64,000 bases of DNA from Varanus komodoensis (lineage: Eukaryota; Chordata; Lepidosauria; Squamata; Varanidae). Shown here one piece after another: positions 1 to 11,365 of this stretch (the stretch's first letter is position 1; the number at the start of each line of letters is the position of its first letter). A program made the position numbers and the translations under genes. The DNA is taken from the NCBI RefSeq assembly GCF_004798865.1, contig NW_025335587.1:248001-312000 (forward strand), given 5' to 3'. The notes beneath the pieces were generated by a model. It was not told where the DNA came from and ran no database searches. It saw only the letters and a program-made list of their open reading frames with translations.

Positions 1-200
1 TGAGGAGACAGGATCGCACTGAAAGCTGTAGTCTTACGCACACTTAACACGAACTGAGTCCTATTAAACACGGTGGAGATTACTTCTGAGTAAAAGTGCC
101 TTTAGACTTTTAAGCTGCAATTTGATACACACAAACTTGGGAGCAAGTCCTATAGAAAGTAGCGGGACTTACCTTTGAATAGACATGTCTAGGTTCTGGT
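1..200 (+). repeat. Degenerate copies of a squamate-type palindromic repeat
   Basis: Two adjoining pieces (about 30-110 and 135-195) carry variants of a motif that recurs in this window: 'tactcagaagtaagtccca', then a short palindrome (CCATTGAA / TTCAATGG), then 'acttac' and 'taggattg'. Here it appears as ATTACTTCTGAGTAAAAGTG and CGGGACTTACCTTTGAATAG. I know the motif as common in lizard DNA but cannot name its family. The window start cuts the left side. Confidence 0.5.
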
Positions 201-1224
201 CTAGAACAAGAATGCAACTAGAACGTTTGTTTCCAGAATTATAAAGATACAGGTAAAAAGTCACAGTTTCTCTCTCTACTGCTCTGCATTTGGGATATAC
301 TACTGGTGATTTTGAAAGGAAAAACAAAAACACTTTGCCTTTATATGGGTAGTATATTTTTTGGGTCCCTATATCTAGTGAAGGGTTAAATGTTCCATTT
401 CCATTTCCAGGATAGAGCCCCTATATTTGGGAATCCTGTCTTCAACGGACTGTTCTCTGAGACCATCACCATCAGTCCAAACTCGGGGGGGGGGCGGTGG
501 AGGACAAACCAGGAAGAGCGGATCACTGCCCCCTCACTTTTCATGAAAGTGGCACCGAAGTTAACTAACGACTAACTGTTCCAAAACGCGGGACAAAGGG
601 GGAAGTGATTTATCTTGTAGTGCTCCATCTTTAACTGTTTTAAGTTTTAAAAATACAATATTTAAACAATACCCGCTGCACACGGAGCTATCCAAGGTAA
701 TGCAGACAACTGAACGTAAGAGTTCATCACTCCTGCGGTTTGTGCACAATACCGCCTTCTGTTCGACCTATTTGTGTAGGATGTGCTTTTCTGGCCCTGA
801 GAGATGAAGAAGCCTGCATCTTTTATTTTGCCTGCCGTTTCCAGACGGTCTTGCTGTCCCCGCCCCCGCTCCATCTCCTGACACGACAAAATCCACCCAG
901 TAAATCAGCACTTGGTTTGTACTTGCGGAAAGAAACCCACATGAAATCACGGGAAAGGAAATCCTCAGTTTTCCTCTAGGAACTATTTCAATTAAAAATA
1001 AGAATACTAATATAGAAAGCATTTAGGGTTATAAAATATTCCTCCATCAGCGACGGAAGATTGCAAACTGCGTTGCAAGACAACTGCCCGCCTGCCCATC
1101 GCTCTCTGCTTCTCAGGTTCTCCACTCTCCCCACGGCGCCCCAAGCGCCCATCCACAACTGCCATAGAATTAGGATCGCAGCCTTCCTTCTCGCAGCGGG
1201 CTCCGCAAACCATGTATTAATCCA
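201..1224. other. Non-coding sequence, no recognised element
   Basis: Ordinary AT-rich sequence passing into the shoulder of the first CpG-rich block. It has a G-run at 484-497. Short reading frames on both strands are GC-driven and resemble no protein family I know. Confidence 0.6.
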
Positions 1225-1267
1225 GGTGTGTGCGTGTGTGTATGTGCGTGCGTGCGTGCGTGCGTGT
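1225..1267. repeat. (GTGC/GTGT)n microsatellite
   Basis: An alternating purine-pyrimidine run that begins as GTGTGTGC and becomes a GCGT array. It lies just upstream of the first CpG island. Alternating GT/GC tracts are known to favour Z-DNA. Confidence 0.9.
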
Positions 1268-1299
1268 AGGAGACTCTCACCACTGCATCATGTGAAATG

Positions 1300-2270
1300 A
1301 GTGCGCTCGGGCTGCGATCCGCAAGCCAGTTAACCCGGTTTAACCGCCTTCTCCGAACTTTTTCATCCCATCGACGAGCTCTTTCACGTGCACGATTCCG
1401 TTTAAATCGACGGCATCAGCTTAGGCACTTGCGAGTCTGAGACGACAAAGACAACTTCGGTGGCGCGCCTCCGGCTTAACTGGCTCGCGGATCTCTCGTA
1501 GGGGAAGCGAGAAGGCGGTCGGACAAGCCTGGCCCCGCGGCACCCGCTGCCCTTCAGCCCGCGAGGGGTGGCGAGGGCAGGGCCGGGCCGCGGAGGTGCG
1601 GGTGGGTCGGCGCGAACTTAATGCCATTATAGTTGCCTTGGCAACCCATCGGATCACTGCTCTGGCAGGGAACCTCGCACAATGGCTGGTTTAAGAGAAA
1701 TCAGTAAATGGGCAGCAGAGGGACACGTCGATATTAGCCTGAACAAGGGCGAGGGTTTAACATGTGACCTCTCCAATTAAGCTGATGCTACGTGGGCGCA
1801 GCTGCCTCCGCTGCGCTGAGCGAATGCTGCTTCTGCGCGCCGTAGGAGCTGCAGAGGCGCCCGGAGGGGAGGAGGGGAGGCGACGCGAGGCGCGCAGGTT
1901 GCGCGCAGGTGAGTGGCGTTGCCCGCCCGGGCGCTGCTGCGCGCTGAGGCTGGCCTGGGCGAGCGAGGCGCCGCAGGAAGGCTCGACTGGAACAGCAGCA
2001 ACTGAAATCTGGCTCCCCAGAAAAGCATCCGCTGCAAAGGACGGGGAAGGAAGCCTGGAAAATCGCCGTCCTCTTGTTCTCCTCCGTCGGCCACCCGCGT
2101 TCCTTTTGTCAGCAAGCAAGCAAACAAGCGAAGGGCCCAGAAGTAGCACACTTGCCCACAGGGAAACTCGCGTCTCCGCCTGGGAATCCCAGGGGAAGAG
2201 GCGAAAACCCTTCTGGCCGCATCTGCTTAGGCCCAGGTCTCTGTTTGGAGAGGGAGACAAGCCTGGGGCG
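1300..2270. promoter_or_regulatory. CpG island 1, candidate promoter region
   Basis: CpG dinucleotides are dense from about 1300 to 1660 and again from about 1790 to 2230, while the vertebrate background here is CpG-poor. The block contains a perfect X-box palindrome (1632-1645), an initiation codon in good context (1682) and a consensus CAG|GTGAGT splice donor (cut after 1908, plus strand). This fits a promoter with a non-coding or short-coding first exon. Long frames on both strands (1757-2458 minus, 1764-2273 plus) are Ala/Arg/Pro-rich translations of GC-rich DNA and resemble no known family. Direction and host gene are unknown. Confidence 0.6.
1632..1645. promoter_or_regulatory. RFX X-box motif
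   Basis: The sequence is GTTGCC-TT-GGCAAC, a perfect inverted repeat matching the RFX-family X-box (GTNRCC, 0-3 nt spacer, RGYAAC). It lies inside CpG island 1, where X-boxes often mark promoters of ciliary or RFX-controlled genes. The motif is seen directly; function is inferred. Confidence 0.6.
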
Positions 2271-2573
2271 TGAGGGTTAAGTGGAGATCCTAAGCGCACA
2301 GTCAGGGGGTAAGACCAGTTGGGCTTCATGGAGTTTACTTTTGGATAACGACACGTTAGATCGTCCACTAAGGCGAACGTGTTCTTGCCTATTCTTTCAC
2401 CAGTCAAATTAACTCGCAGCAACTCACAGAAGAGGGTCAGAAGCCTAACTTGCTCCATAAATGTTAATTCGGGGGTGGGTGGGAGGAACTGTAATCAGTC
2501 CGCACTTTAAGGCCGATTCAGGCGAGGAATCTGGTGTGGGGGGGGGATGTTGAATCAACACCAAGCCTTCAAT

Positions 2574-2645
2574 TCTATACAAACTTAACTGGGAATAAGT
2601 CCCATTGAACTGCATGGACAGGAATGGATTATGCACCCCATCAAG
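2574..2645 (+). repeat. Palindromic interspersed repeat copy
   Basis: This copy includes GGGAATAAGTCCCATTGAAC and then GGATTATGC, the same module as at 1-200, 10838 and 19205. A weaker related piece (GAGGTAAGTTCCGCTGAGTA) is at 2879-2898. The family is unclassified by me. Confidence 0.5.
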
Positions 2646-5433
2646 AAACCTACCCACTTGCAAATAGAAGTGTGTGTATATACAAACTATGAGTAATCCG
2701 GAGTAGGCAGATACTTAAGTACCACAAAATACAGATTAATTATCCCTTTAACTCTTATGTAGTGCTCACTACAGGGTGAGAGAGTAGTGAACAGATCTGC
2801 ATTTCAAGCCATTCTTGGCATGTTTGTGGGTAAGGTGGAGATTCTAACTTGTTTCCATACAATCCAATCCATGTCTCAGAGGTAAGTTCCGCTGAGTACA
2901 GGGCTGCAGCTGTAGCGGTGTGGCCAATACACCGTTCTAGTAATCACGTTTGATATTCGTATGCTATCTCTGTGGAATAAATTTAAGAGGACTGACTAAT
3001 GTACTGAAATGAGACTTAACTCAAGAGGAGTTGTCCAGAAAGGCTTCGTCTCAGACACTTCGATGTAGAAATCTCTACAAACACACAAGAACAGCTCGCC
3101 ACAGTGCGAGAGGAGTGAACATTAAAACAGAGTTAATCAGAATAACATTCATGTACGTACAACCAACTGGTTACATACACCTTAAAGCAAGTGGTGAATG
3201 AAAATATAAGCATTATGTCTCTGGGTCTTTGCATGTATCCCCTTCAAAGGTATAAGTACGTTTATGACTTTACTTATCTATAGAAATATATTTGGGAGAA
3301 GTGTAACACTTTGTGGTACGAGAACCTACCTTTCTTCTCCTTCCATCTTGATCCAAGCAAAGAGTGATTTCAGAGAGAAAGGAATATGTGCCACAACCTC
3401 AGGATGAATCTGAAACACACTTTGGAACGTGCATAACCATCAGTGGGAAAAATGGTACCTATGGAATCTTGTAGCTCCCCTTTATTTTACATGTATCTGC
3501 TTGAGCCTCAAAAGTTCGACCTGCAGTGGATATGGATAGGAAAAACAGTAGGTATGTATTCCTGGTGGCTGATCTTTGAACATGATGCACTAAGACATTT
3601 CCTACAATAGATCCTGGAAGTCCAGATTTCTGGCACCACTGCAGGAATATCACAGGGAAGTGAACTTTTGTGCTGCTTGCCAGCCAGAATACCTTTTGTT
3701 CATGCTAAAGACCTTGATGATGAGCTTTTGAGAAAAGTGTTGAAAATATAAGGAATCCAAAATTCTAAACCTACCCAAGGGGATTCCGAGCCAGAGTGCT
3801 TCAACACAATATTCTGAAATATGCTGGGGACACTGCAACCCCTTCAAAAAATCACACTTGCTGCATGCTTATGGTTCCACCAAGAGCAATGCTACAGGGG
3901 CTCACAACATATTATTTGATAGCCAGAGAAGAACTGTATTCATCTATGAACCTCTTTTTTTGGTATTGGAGAGACATAAAATCTGCCATTGCATCTTACT
4001 CAGCTGCAAAAGAGACTAGAAGAAGCCTAGAAGTCTTGCAAGAGCAACTGCTTGTAGCACTGATAGGCATAATAATCACTCTGATATTGGGCTATGTGTA
4101 CAAGAGCTGTAACAGGGACATCAAGCTTGTGAATGTGGCACATAGAGGAGTAACACACTGTGTCATCTGTTCTTAAGCAGAATTATGAAAGCACTTTCTG
4201 AACATTGAATATAGCCTGAGGGAAAGTATAACTGATGCAGCTGCAGAAATTTGCCATGAAGTAGAGCAGGGGTGGGAGACCTCCTTCACCCAAAGTGCCA
4301 AGTCAGTTGCAGAGGTGCTTTCTGAGGTTGCAGTTAGGATGCAATTGTACGCTTGCATGAGGGAAAAAAGGCACTCCACTCCCAGCATGACCCAGTCTGG
4401 ATGGGCACTAGCTGAGAGCTCATCCGGAGAAGTCAGGATCTATTGGTGTCTTCTGTGGCCTTTGGTGGCCTTTGAGCCAGTGCTAAGCAAGGCTACCTTT
4501 CCTTTTCTGAAACTGCTAAACTCTGCTTTGGAATATGTGTGGCCTGTCCATCCATTGACATGTGACAGAGTTTGCAAAGCCACTCAGGTGTGCTTGGCTA
4601 CCTTTTGAAGGACTTTATCGAGGCTGCCTTTACAGATCATTCTCTGAGGTTTGTTCTTTGTTTACTGTGCTCTAATACAGCTTTTGTTAATTGCTTCTCC
4701 TGGCTTACATGTGTGCGTGGCATTAACTTTCTCAAGTGCATGCTATGAGGCAGATGTTGCCGCTCAAAGGAGCAACCCGATGTACATCTGTCTGGGAGTG
4801 CCCTCACTGAATTCAGTGAGACTTGCTTTTCTGAACAAACAGCACTGAACTATGTTCTTAAGTATCGTTTGTGCCTAAGAGCAGGAGCAAAAGTCTCAGT
4901 CACCAAGGCCATTTTTCTTGCTCTGCTAAGATGTCCCATTGCTGTTCTCTTTGTGGGGTTCTGTTGTGTCCTACAATGAACAACTTCACAGGGCAAATAT
5001 TGGGTGAATTGATGAAATAAAGGATATTGAAAGGAAGACAAACATGGATGACAATGTGCATCTTTGCCCTCAATAAACTGTAGGGACATTGCATTACAAA
5101 TGGATTTCGTGAAGAGAGGGGAAATTCCAAATAAGATTTAAAGAGAGATAAACTCCGATTTGACTTGAAAATGCAGCCCATTTGTAGAGCATTTACTGTG
5201 GTTCATTTTCATGCCTCATAGTAAGAAACCACAGCAATGCTCAACTACAGATCCAAACAAGCCCCTATTTCATTGTTCAAACAAAGAAAAACATACCTTC
5301 AAGGTAAACATACCCTTCATTTACAGTATATTATAAAACATCTTATATTGTATGATATAGAATGTGCCTATATGCATGCTTGCACAGGGTCTGAGCGGGA
5401 TGGAGCTCTAACTAATGTATTATGATGCAAACT
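2646..5433. other. Non-coding sequence with few recognisable elements
   Basis: AT-rich single-copy-looking DNA. The longest open frame (3796-4176, plus, 126 codons) contains one hydrophobic run near its end but resembles no family I know and is within chance length. The only repeat I can suggest is a hAT-like end at 4267. Confidence 0.6.
4267..4330 (+). mobile_element. Possible hAT-type element end
   Basis: CAGGGGTGGGAGACCTCCTT followed by CACCCAAAGTGCC resembles the ends of lizard hAT non-autonomous elements (CAGGGGTGGGGAACCT, then CAGCCCAAGGGCC). No matching opposite end or target duplication was found, so only the end is called. Confidence 0.35.
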
Positions 5434-5794
5434 ATTGTAGACTATAGGGACTGCAGGTGGCGCAGTGGTTTAAACTGCTGGGCTGGTTGATTGAAAGGTC
5501 GCTGGTTCGAATCTGCACAACGGGGTGAGTTCCCGTTGCTCCGTCCCAGCTCCTGCCAGCCTTGCAGTTCGAAAGCATGCAAATGCAAGTAGATAAAAAG
5601 GTACCACTTCGGTGGGCAGGTAACAGCGTTCAGTGCGCTTCGGTGTTTAGTCATGCCGGCCACATGACCGACTGTCTGCGGACAAACACTGGCTCCCTCG
5701 GCTAGGAAATGGAGATGAGCCCCCTAGAGTCAGGCATGACTGGACTGGAATGTCAAGGGGAAACCTTTACCTTTACCTTTATTGTAGACTATAG
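5434..5794 (+). mobile_element. tRNA-derived SINE of Sauria-SINE type with perfect TSD
   Basis: The SINE body is 5448-5780, flanked by perfect 14-bp direct repeats ATTGTAGACTATAG (5434-5447 and 5781-5794). A Pol III A box (TGGCGCAGTGG, 5458-5468) and B box (GGTTCGAATC, 5504-5513) show the tRNA-derived head. The body includes the squamate-typical AAAAGGTACCACTTCGGTGG segment and ends in CCTTTACCTTTACCTTT. In the Sauria SINE family this tail is known to be shared with Bov-B LINEs, which supply the retrotransposition machinery. The intact duplication and boxes point to a relatively recent insertion. Confidence 0.9.
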
Positions 5795-6729
5795 CATCCA
5801 CTGTAGATCATGAAAGCTTGTGGCATAATAGAAGTCTTAGTTCTTAGGTGCCACAGGTGCCCATGGGCTTAGGAGACTATGCCGTTTTTTTCTACCAAAC
5901 AGGTTCAGTCTGAGGTAGGGGTATGGTCCATGGAACTGGAATGCAAGTAGAACTGCAATGCCAAGTATGCTGTCTTGTATACAAAGCAAAAGGTAACCAT
6001 GCTGGCAACCATTCTCTCCTCCCAGTGCCTCTGTTAGGAAAACTCAAAGGTCACCAAAAATGTGCAAATTTCCCAGGTTCTTCAGGTGTCTTCTTCAGGC
6101 AGGATGTAAGTGGGCTTTTATAGAAGGGCCACTGCATGTACTGGATTGATGGCAGCTGAAACAAGCACAGGGCTATGATGGTCTTTAGAGTGACACATCT
6201 GAAATAGTTTTGAGATGGTAGCCTGCCTCCCTGAGTGCTATTTTCTGGTAGAAAGGCCAGGTACAAATAAAATTATAGCTAAAACCCACCCTCATTCAGT
6301 CTGGTATCCTCTGGGTGAATCCTCTGCATTCCTGTTCGCTGTGCATATTGGAGCTGATTGGAGATGAAGTCCAAAAGATCCGGTGAGGGGTGGGGGGGGG
6401 GATCATTTGGAGAAGGCTGCTATGGAGCATCCAACTGTGGAAGCCATTTTATCCTTCCCCTCGGTTGTGCTCAGAATCTCAGAGATGCTCGCCAACTTTC
6501 CTCCGTTGAATTTTCCCTTCATCCCTCTCCAGTCAAGGAGGAGGAAAAAAGTTGTAGGTCTTTAAATATGGTTCAGAGAATTACAAGTAATCAGATCTGT
6601 AGGGGGGTCAATAGAGCAAACTTTTTAAGACTAATGTTTATTTAGAAAAGTGAGTGGTGTCTGCCTTGTTTTGCCTGTGCCCGTGTGCCAGATTCTTAAT
6701 GGCTCCTGCAGACCTGCCCTAGCAGGCAC
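5795..6729. other. Non-coding sequence, no recognised element
   Basis: Mostly unremarkable. A G-run lies at 6388-6400, and the stretch rises into CpG island 2. I see no gene or clear repeat. Confidence 0.6.
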
Positions 6730-7180
6730 ACAGCAAAAAAACAGGACAAAAGAAAGCGCGGCCGTGCGGGGAGATGCCTTCGCTTAGAAATGATATTTTC
6801 AAAGCGGGCGCTCGGGGCAGGCGGGCTTCCAAGGTTGCTGGGGACGGGGACGGGGACGACGTCGTGTTTTTCAAAAGTCTCCCTCAAACTGGAACGCTGT
6901 AGCTGCTCTACGTTTGTTTAGGAATGAATGTGGCGTAACATGACCCAGCGGAGGATAATCAGAGTCGAGAGAGACCCGAGCGGTAGGCGGAAAAAAGGAG
7001 CCGGCCGAGGAGCGAGCGCGCGTTCGGGTGCGCGCCGAGCCGGCGGAGCGTCTTCAGCCTCGGCTCTGCTTGCATTCGAGGGGATGAAATTCAAGGTTCT
7101 TTTTCGTGCTGCAAGAGGACTGATGTGGAAGGGTCGGGAAAGCGCAGGGAGAGACAAAGGAAGAGCAAAGGTACCAGATT
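6730..7180. promoter_or_regulatory. CpG island 2
   Basis: A CpG-dense block with clustered CGs at 6755-6775, 6805-6860 and 6960-7080. It contains a GGGGAC triplicate and the palindrome CGACGTCG (a CRE-like core). Open frames on both strands are Arg/Ala/Gly-rich by composition only. It may be a promoter or a methylation-free regulatory block; no transcript direction is evident. Confidence 0.5.
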
Positions 7181-7480
7181 AAAAAAGTCCACGCTCCTGT
7201 CGTTGTTACCTTTCTCTACTGCTCTGTATTCAAAGATGCTTGAGCAGTGTACGGAAATTAAGGCCCTAAAAATTACACCGAGACAACGAACCAGTTTAAT
7301 CTGCTGTCAGATGCCTGCCCGTCGAGGAATTTTTTAACCAAGCACTGGAAAGTTGACAGTGTCGGCACCAGGTGACTCTGACTAGTGGGAGCATCTGGCA
7401 GCCGGGAGTGGGGGGGGGGGGGTCACTATCAAGAAGGCCCTCTCTTCTGTTGTCATTCCCCGAACTTCTCTTGAAGGAGG

Positions 7481-7560
7481 ACTTATTTATTTATTTATTT
7501 ATTTAAAACATTTGTCTGCTGCCCAGTTGTGCCACAGCAATTACAATTACACGGCTGAAG
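7481..7560 (-). mobile_element. L2-type LINE/SINE 3' tail
   Basis: A (TTTA)n run followed by AAAACATTTGTCTGCTGCCC is the reverse complement of the 3' end seen on the L2-type LINE at 23891 (GGGCAGCATATAAGTCTGC, then an AAATAAATAA tail). Only the 3' end is recognisable. Confidence 0.55.
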
Positions 7561-8574
7561 GCCTCAGACTGCAACAGTAGTGTCCCCGTAGGCTTTATAT
7601 TGGGAGCAGCATTCAAATTACACCTTTTATCCTCTCTGTGTGTGTGCTTATTAAATACAGGGCTGCCTTTCTGAGCCCTAGCTAAGAACTGTGTTTGATC
7701 TTTCCAACACGGACCTACCAATCTGTATCCAGATGAATGCGCCAGACTACATGTTCCGGGGCTCCACCAGTGGCCACACTACCAAGCTCACTTGCTGTGC
7801 CCAGTCGTCATGGAAGACTTTGTTTTGCACTGTCCGGGAAACCCCATGAGCTCCAGCAGAGCAGGGCTGCAATAGTAATTACAGCCACTTTTACACTGCA
7901 CCTGTCCTCCGAAGACTGCAAGCATCTGATTTTGGGGAAGATGTCCATCTTTCCCCACCCAGCGAAGCAGTAGGATTGGGACGCCGCAGTTTGAAATAAG
8001 AGATGTAGCACACTTTACCATCCAAAGACACGCTCCTCCTGCTTTATCGCCATAAAATCCAGAATCTAAACTTGCCTTACTGCATCACTGCTAAGAACCT
8101 GGTGGGGCAGCTTTGGGCAGAAGTGGGCAGAGCAGAGGTGTCCCGTTCAACCAGCTACAGCCTGCTCTAAAAGTGCTACCTGGAGAGTGAGAGAATGCTG
8201 AATTGAGGGTTTTGCACACCAGAAAGGGACTAAGCTCCCGTTCCTTCCACAGTGGGGCTCCACCCTCAGTTACACCCTCCCTCCCAACTTGGTTCATTTT
8301 GGCAGTATAAGGACAGGACATGGGGGTGCATTGCACCATCTGGAGTGAGAACTTCTCCTGTTCTACCAATACATCCTGATCTACCAACTGCCCACCCTTT
8401 TGGGATGATGGGAGGCGTCTGATCCAAAGCATGACTGAATGGAAATTTGAACCCAGGTCTTCTCCTATCCTGGTTTGGTGTTCTAACTACCCCCTCTCAC
8501 TGGCCACTCTATTTTAACCTTTGTCGTTATTATTCTGGTGAAAATAATAGCGATCCATTTATGTAGTCACTTTT

Positions 8575-8576
<2 letters not shown>
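7561..8576. other. Non-coding sequence, no recognised element
   Basis: Mixed-composition DNA without a gene. Frames around 7788-8021 and 8091-8432 resemble nothing known and overlap each other on both strands. Confidence 0.6.

Positions 8577-8605
<29 letters not shown>
8577..8605. repeat. (TG)n microsatellite
   Basis: About 14 uninterrupted TG units, likely length-polymorphic. Confidence 0.95.
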
Positions 8606-8612
<7 letters not shown>

Positions 8613-8744
8613 GCATAGTCAAATGCATAATATCTATAACTGTTATAATGCTCCTGAACTGTAGGATGCTAAATTTTTCCAAGATGCATTTATTTTTCAC
8701 GAATTCAATATTAGACCAATGTTGATATGATAAATACGGATACC

Positions 8745-9045
8745 CTAGCCATGCAATCCTATGCAATTCTACTTAGAGCAAAGTCTCACTGAGTTCAGCA
8801 CAACCTACTCCACAATAAGTGTGTCTAGGATTTCAACTTACATGATTGAAACTCCACCTGACTAAACTATGCTTCTATCTTCGGTGCATAAACACCTTCT
8901 CGGGAAAAGTTAGTCATGACTAAGACTTGAACTCTTAAATCTGAGACTGCAATGCTAGGCATATTATGGAGCAAATCCCATTGATCTGTGAGGGACTTAC
9001 TTTGAAAAATCATGCTTAGGAGCACCTTGTAGGGTTCTCATTTTT
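8745..9045 (+). repeat. Two degenerate palindromic-repeat copies
   Basis: 8751-8835 holds AGTCTCACTGAGTTCAGCAC and TGTGTCTAGGATTTC. 8960-9045 holds GGAGCAAATCCCATTGATCT followed by GGGACTTACTTTGAAAAATC. Both are eroded versions of the module described at 19205. They do not code. Confidence 0.45.
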
Positions 9046-9514
9046 TGTATGTTTAAAAATCTGATATCTCACTATTCAGTTTTCACAAGTATAATCTGGC
9101 ATATAATCTATCAAACTTTATGCAAACTTCCTTGGTAGGTAAGTCCCTTTAAATCATTGGGATTTCTGATCAATATAGATAAGATCAGACTTTACATCAT
9201 GACTAATTTTAGCTAGACTGAACTAATGCCTGCATGATGACCTTGGCTAAAACGGGGCCAAATCGGTGTTGATCAAAACCCTGTTTAAGTGGGAGGTGCT
9301 CTGGATGCTGAATTCACTGTTAAGAGCAGGTTAAAAGACGCCATAACGGCATTGCATGGAGGGGGGCGGGGAACTTTCCCCCTTTCCTAGACTTTTAGGT
9401 TTCTTAGAACAACCTGCAGGTCTCATTAGAAAAAGGGGAAGGGAGACGCCTGCTCCGCCTGCCCCACTTCTGTTCCAGTCGTTCCCCACCCGCAAAGAGC
9501 ATGTGTTGGTTCCA

Positions 9515-9575
9515 GATATAATTATACTCGGAGTAGACCCATTGAAATCAATTAGATTTGAGATAGTCCCCTGGA
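9515..9575 (+). repeat. Palindromic-repeat fragment
   Basis: ACTCGGAGTAGACCCATTGA followed by AATCAATTAGATTTG keeps the core of the module described at 19205. Confidence 0.45.
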
Positions 9576-9884
9576 AATCCGGAAGCAATGCAAGAGAACA
9601 GCAACCCAATTTTTAACATGTAGTCTGGAACTGACAGGACCCTGGTGCACCACCTTCCCCTCTTCTGCTATTTATTTTCAGGGTCTTTTGCGTTCCTCTT
9701 CTGTCCAGCTTTTTCATACGTTCTCTTGAGGTCACAAATACACAGGTCCAGACCACTCGGAAGGAAGATTCTGCTTGCTTAAAAAACAAAAGACAAGCAA
9801 ACTCTTTCCCAAATGATTGGATTTACTGTTTGCATCACAAATATTCTGCACTGATGTTCTGCATTAAAAAACGGCATGGAGTAA
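9576..9884. other. Non-coding sequence, no recognised element
   Basis: No gene or clear repeat. Overlapping open frames near 9331-9616 on both strands are compositional. Confidence 0.6.
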
Positions 9885-9942
9885 AGAATGGGTTGGACTA
9901 GATGATCTTAATCATCCCTTCTGATGCCATGATTCAACGATA
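9885..9942 (+). mobile_element. CR1 LINE 3'-end fragment
   Basis: GGGTTGGACTAGATGATCTT then ATCCCTTCTGATGCCATGAT matches the CR1 3' terminus (GGTTGGACTAGATGACCT, then CCCTTCCAACTCTATGATTC). It is very short, consistent with the usual 5' truncation of CR1. Confidence 0.7.
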
Positions 9943-10837
9943 AAATAACCCAACGTGGCTGCAACTTCTTCAGCTTTTTTTGAAAGTTACCAAAATACAA
10001 AAAATAAGGGCCAACACTAGCATAAAAGAGTAAGTTACTTCCACAACCCTTTGACCTGTGCTTCTCTAAGACATTGGGGTGGCTCTTAAAATTATTAAAC
10101 CAAACACACGGTAACCACAATTAACCACTATTCATAAAGCATTTATTTTTCTCATCTGAAAAAAAACAAGACAAAAAAGGTTGCAAGTTATTTTAAAGGA
10201 ACACTGAATTGCAGTATTCAGAAAAACTGGGTATGTATTGTGCATTTTAAAGCATCTTCTTTAAGACACGCTCCTTCTAGGACAAAGGGAAACATGCATT
10301 TAAATGTCCATATTTCCCCTCCATCCTTTTCATTCTGTTCCTTAATAAGAACTTTCATTTTAGAAGCATAGTAAGTTTAAAGCGTTCTCTTTCTCCCTCC
10401 AACATACGCATGTCAAATGATTTTTTCCCAGGGGAATTTCACCTCCAGATATCCATTTGCAAGCCGCTAGGGTGGTTTGGGACATGAAAGAGCTTCTCTC
10501 TCTCACCACTGAAGGGGTTTGAGTTTCCCCGTCTGGTTTGTAATGGCAAACATGTAGATGGAGGATGAACATAAGTGTTTTCTCTGACTCTTAGCACTCC
10601 ACACATGTGCGTGGGCAGCTAGACCAGCTCTCGGCTTGTCCACAGTGGTTGGCTCCCTTCACCCAGGGGCAGTAGCCTGATCTGGGCATTTCAATCCCTG
10701 CCCCTGTGGGGCAATATAGCAGGACATGAGTGGGAGGCAGAGGGAGAGAACGGGTTTTGATTTTTCTGAGGGATTTTGAACAGACTTTCTACCCAAGAAA
10801 ACCACAGTACAAGCCCAGCCATTAGAAACGTTTGGCT
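9943..10837. other. Non-coding sequence, no recognised element
   Basis: AT-rich with A-runs near 10160. No gene or clear repeat. Confidence 0.6.
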
Positions 10838-10915
10838 ATGTAACTTATGTCTACTCAGAAGTAAGTTCCACTGAATTGAGCAGAGCTTATTCCCAAAGTA
10901 ATTGGACATAGGATC
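10838..10915 (+). repeat. Palindromic-repeat copy
   Basis: CTACTCAGAAGTAAGTTCCA, then CTGAATTGAGCAGAGCTTAT, then GGACATAGGATCAC. This is one of the better-preserved copies of the module described at 19205. Confidence 0.55.
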
Positions 10916-11279
10916 ACATCTATTTAGAGATACCTTAAAAGGAATGAGACTTAAATTAGACTAATATTGGATCCAAACTAATGCTGAAATCAAAGATAAA
11001 GAGGCAAAGGAATCACACTGTTTGGTAAATCAAAGGTAAAGGAAGCACATTTATTGGTTCTGGGCACTGCCAGTCCTAAACCTGAAACCGTTGGATGCTT
11101 GGAAAATGCTGTACGGTCTTCTGCTCACTGACATTCTCCTTAAACTGGATTCCTTAATACTTCCAATCTGTACGATGTTACCATCAAAATATTTTTTGTT
11201 TGCACTGAATAGTAGAGAAAGCTGCAAGGCCCTCCCATCTGGAGGGATAACTTCACCAGCATCCTTGCAAAGGTATCAA
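10916..11279. other. Non-coding sequence, no recognised element
   Basis: No gene or clear repeat seen. Confidence 0.55.
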
Positions 11280-11365
11280 CCATTGCTCCCCAGCTTAGTG
11301 CCCTTCAGATGCACTGGACGTCAGCTCTCAGCTTTCCTGACCGTTGGCCATGCTGGCCGCCACCA
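11280..11365. mobile_element. Eroded hAT-like palindromic MITE
   Basis: AGTGCCCTTCAGATGCACTG, then TTGGCCATGCTGGC. This fits the lizard MITE whose consensus runs AGTGCCCTCCAGATGTTTTG, GACTACAACTCCCATCA, CAGCATGGCCAATGGTCAGG. Better copies are at 35755 and 40425. Confidence 0.45.

Noticed and set aside
1757-2458. 233-codon minus-strand frame in CpG island 1
   Set aside because: Arg/Ser/Pro/Ala-rich, overlaps a 169-codon plus-strand frame, and matches no family. Composition explains it.
3796-4176. 126-codon plus-strand frame with a hydrophobic run (LLVALIGIIITLILGYVY)
   Set aside because: No family resemblance, no second piece nearby, and the length is within what chance gives in 64 kb of six-frame sequence. 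One hydrophobic stretch is not evidence of a gene.
5448-5520. Possible tRNA gene from the A and B boxes
   Set aside because: The boxes belong to the SINE head; no cloverleaf or acceptor stem follows, and a target duplication flanks the whole element.
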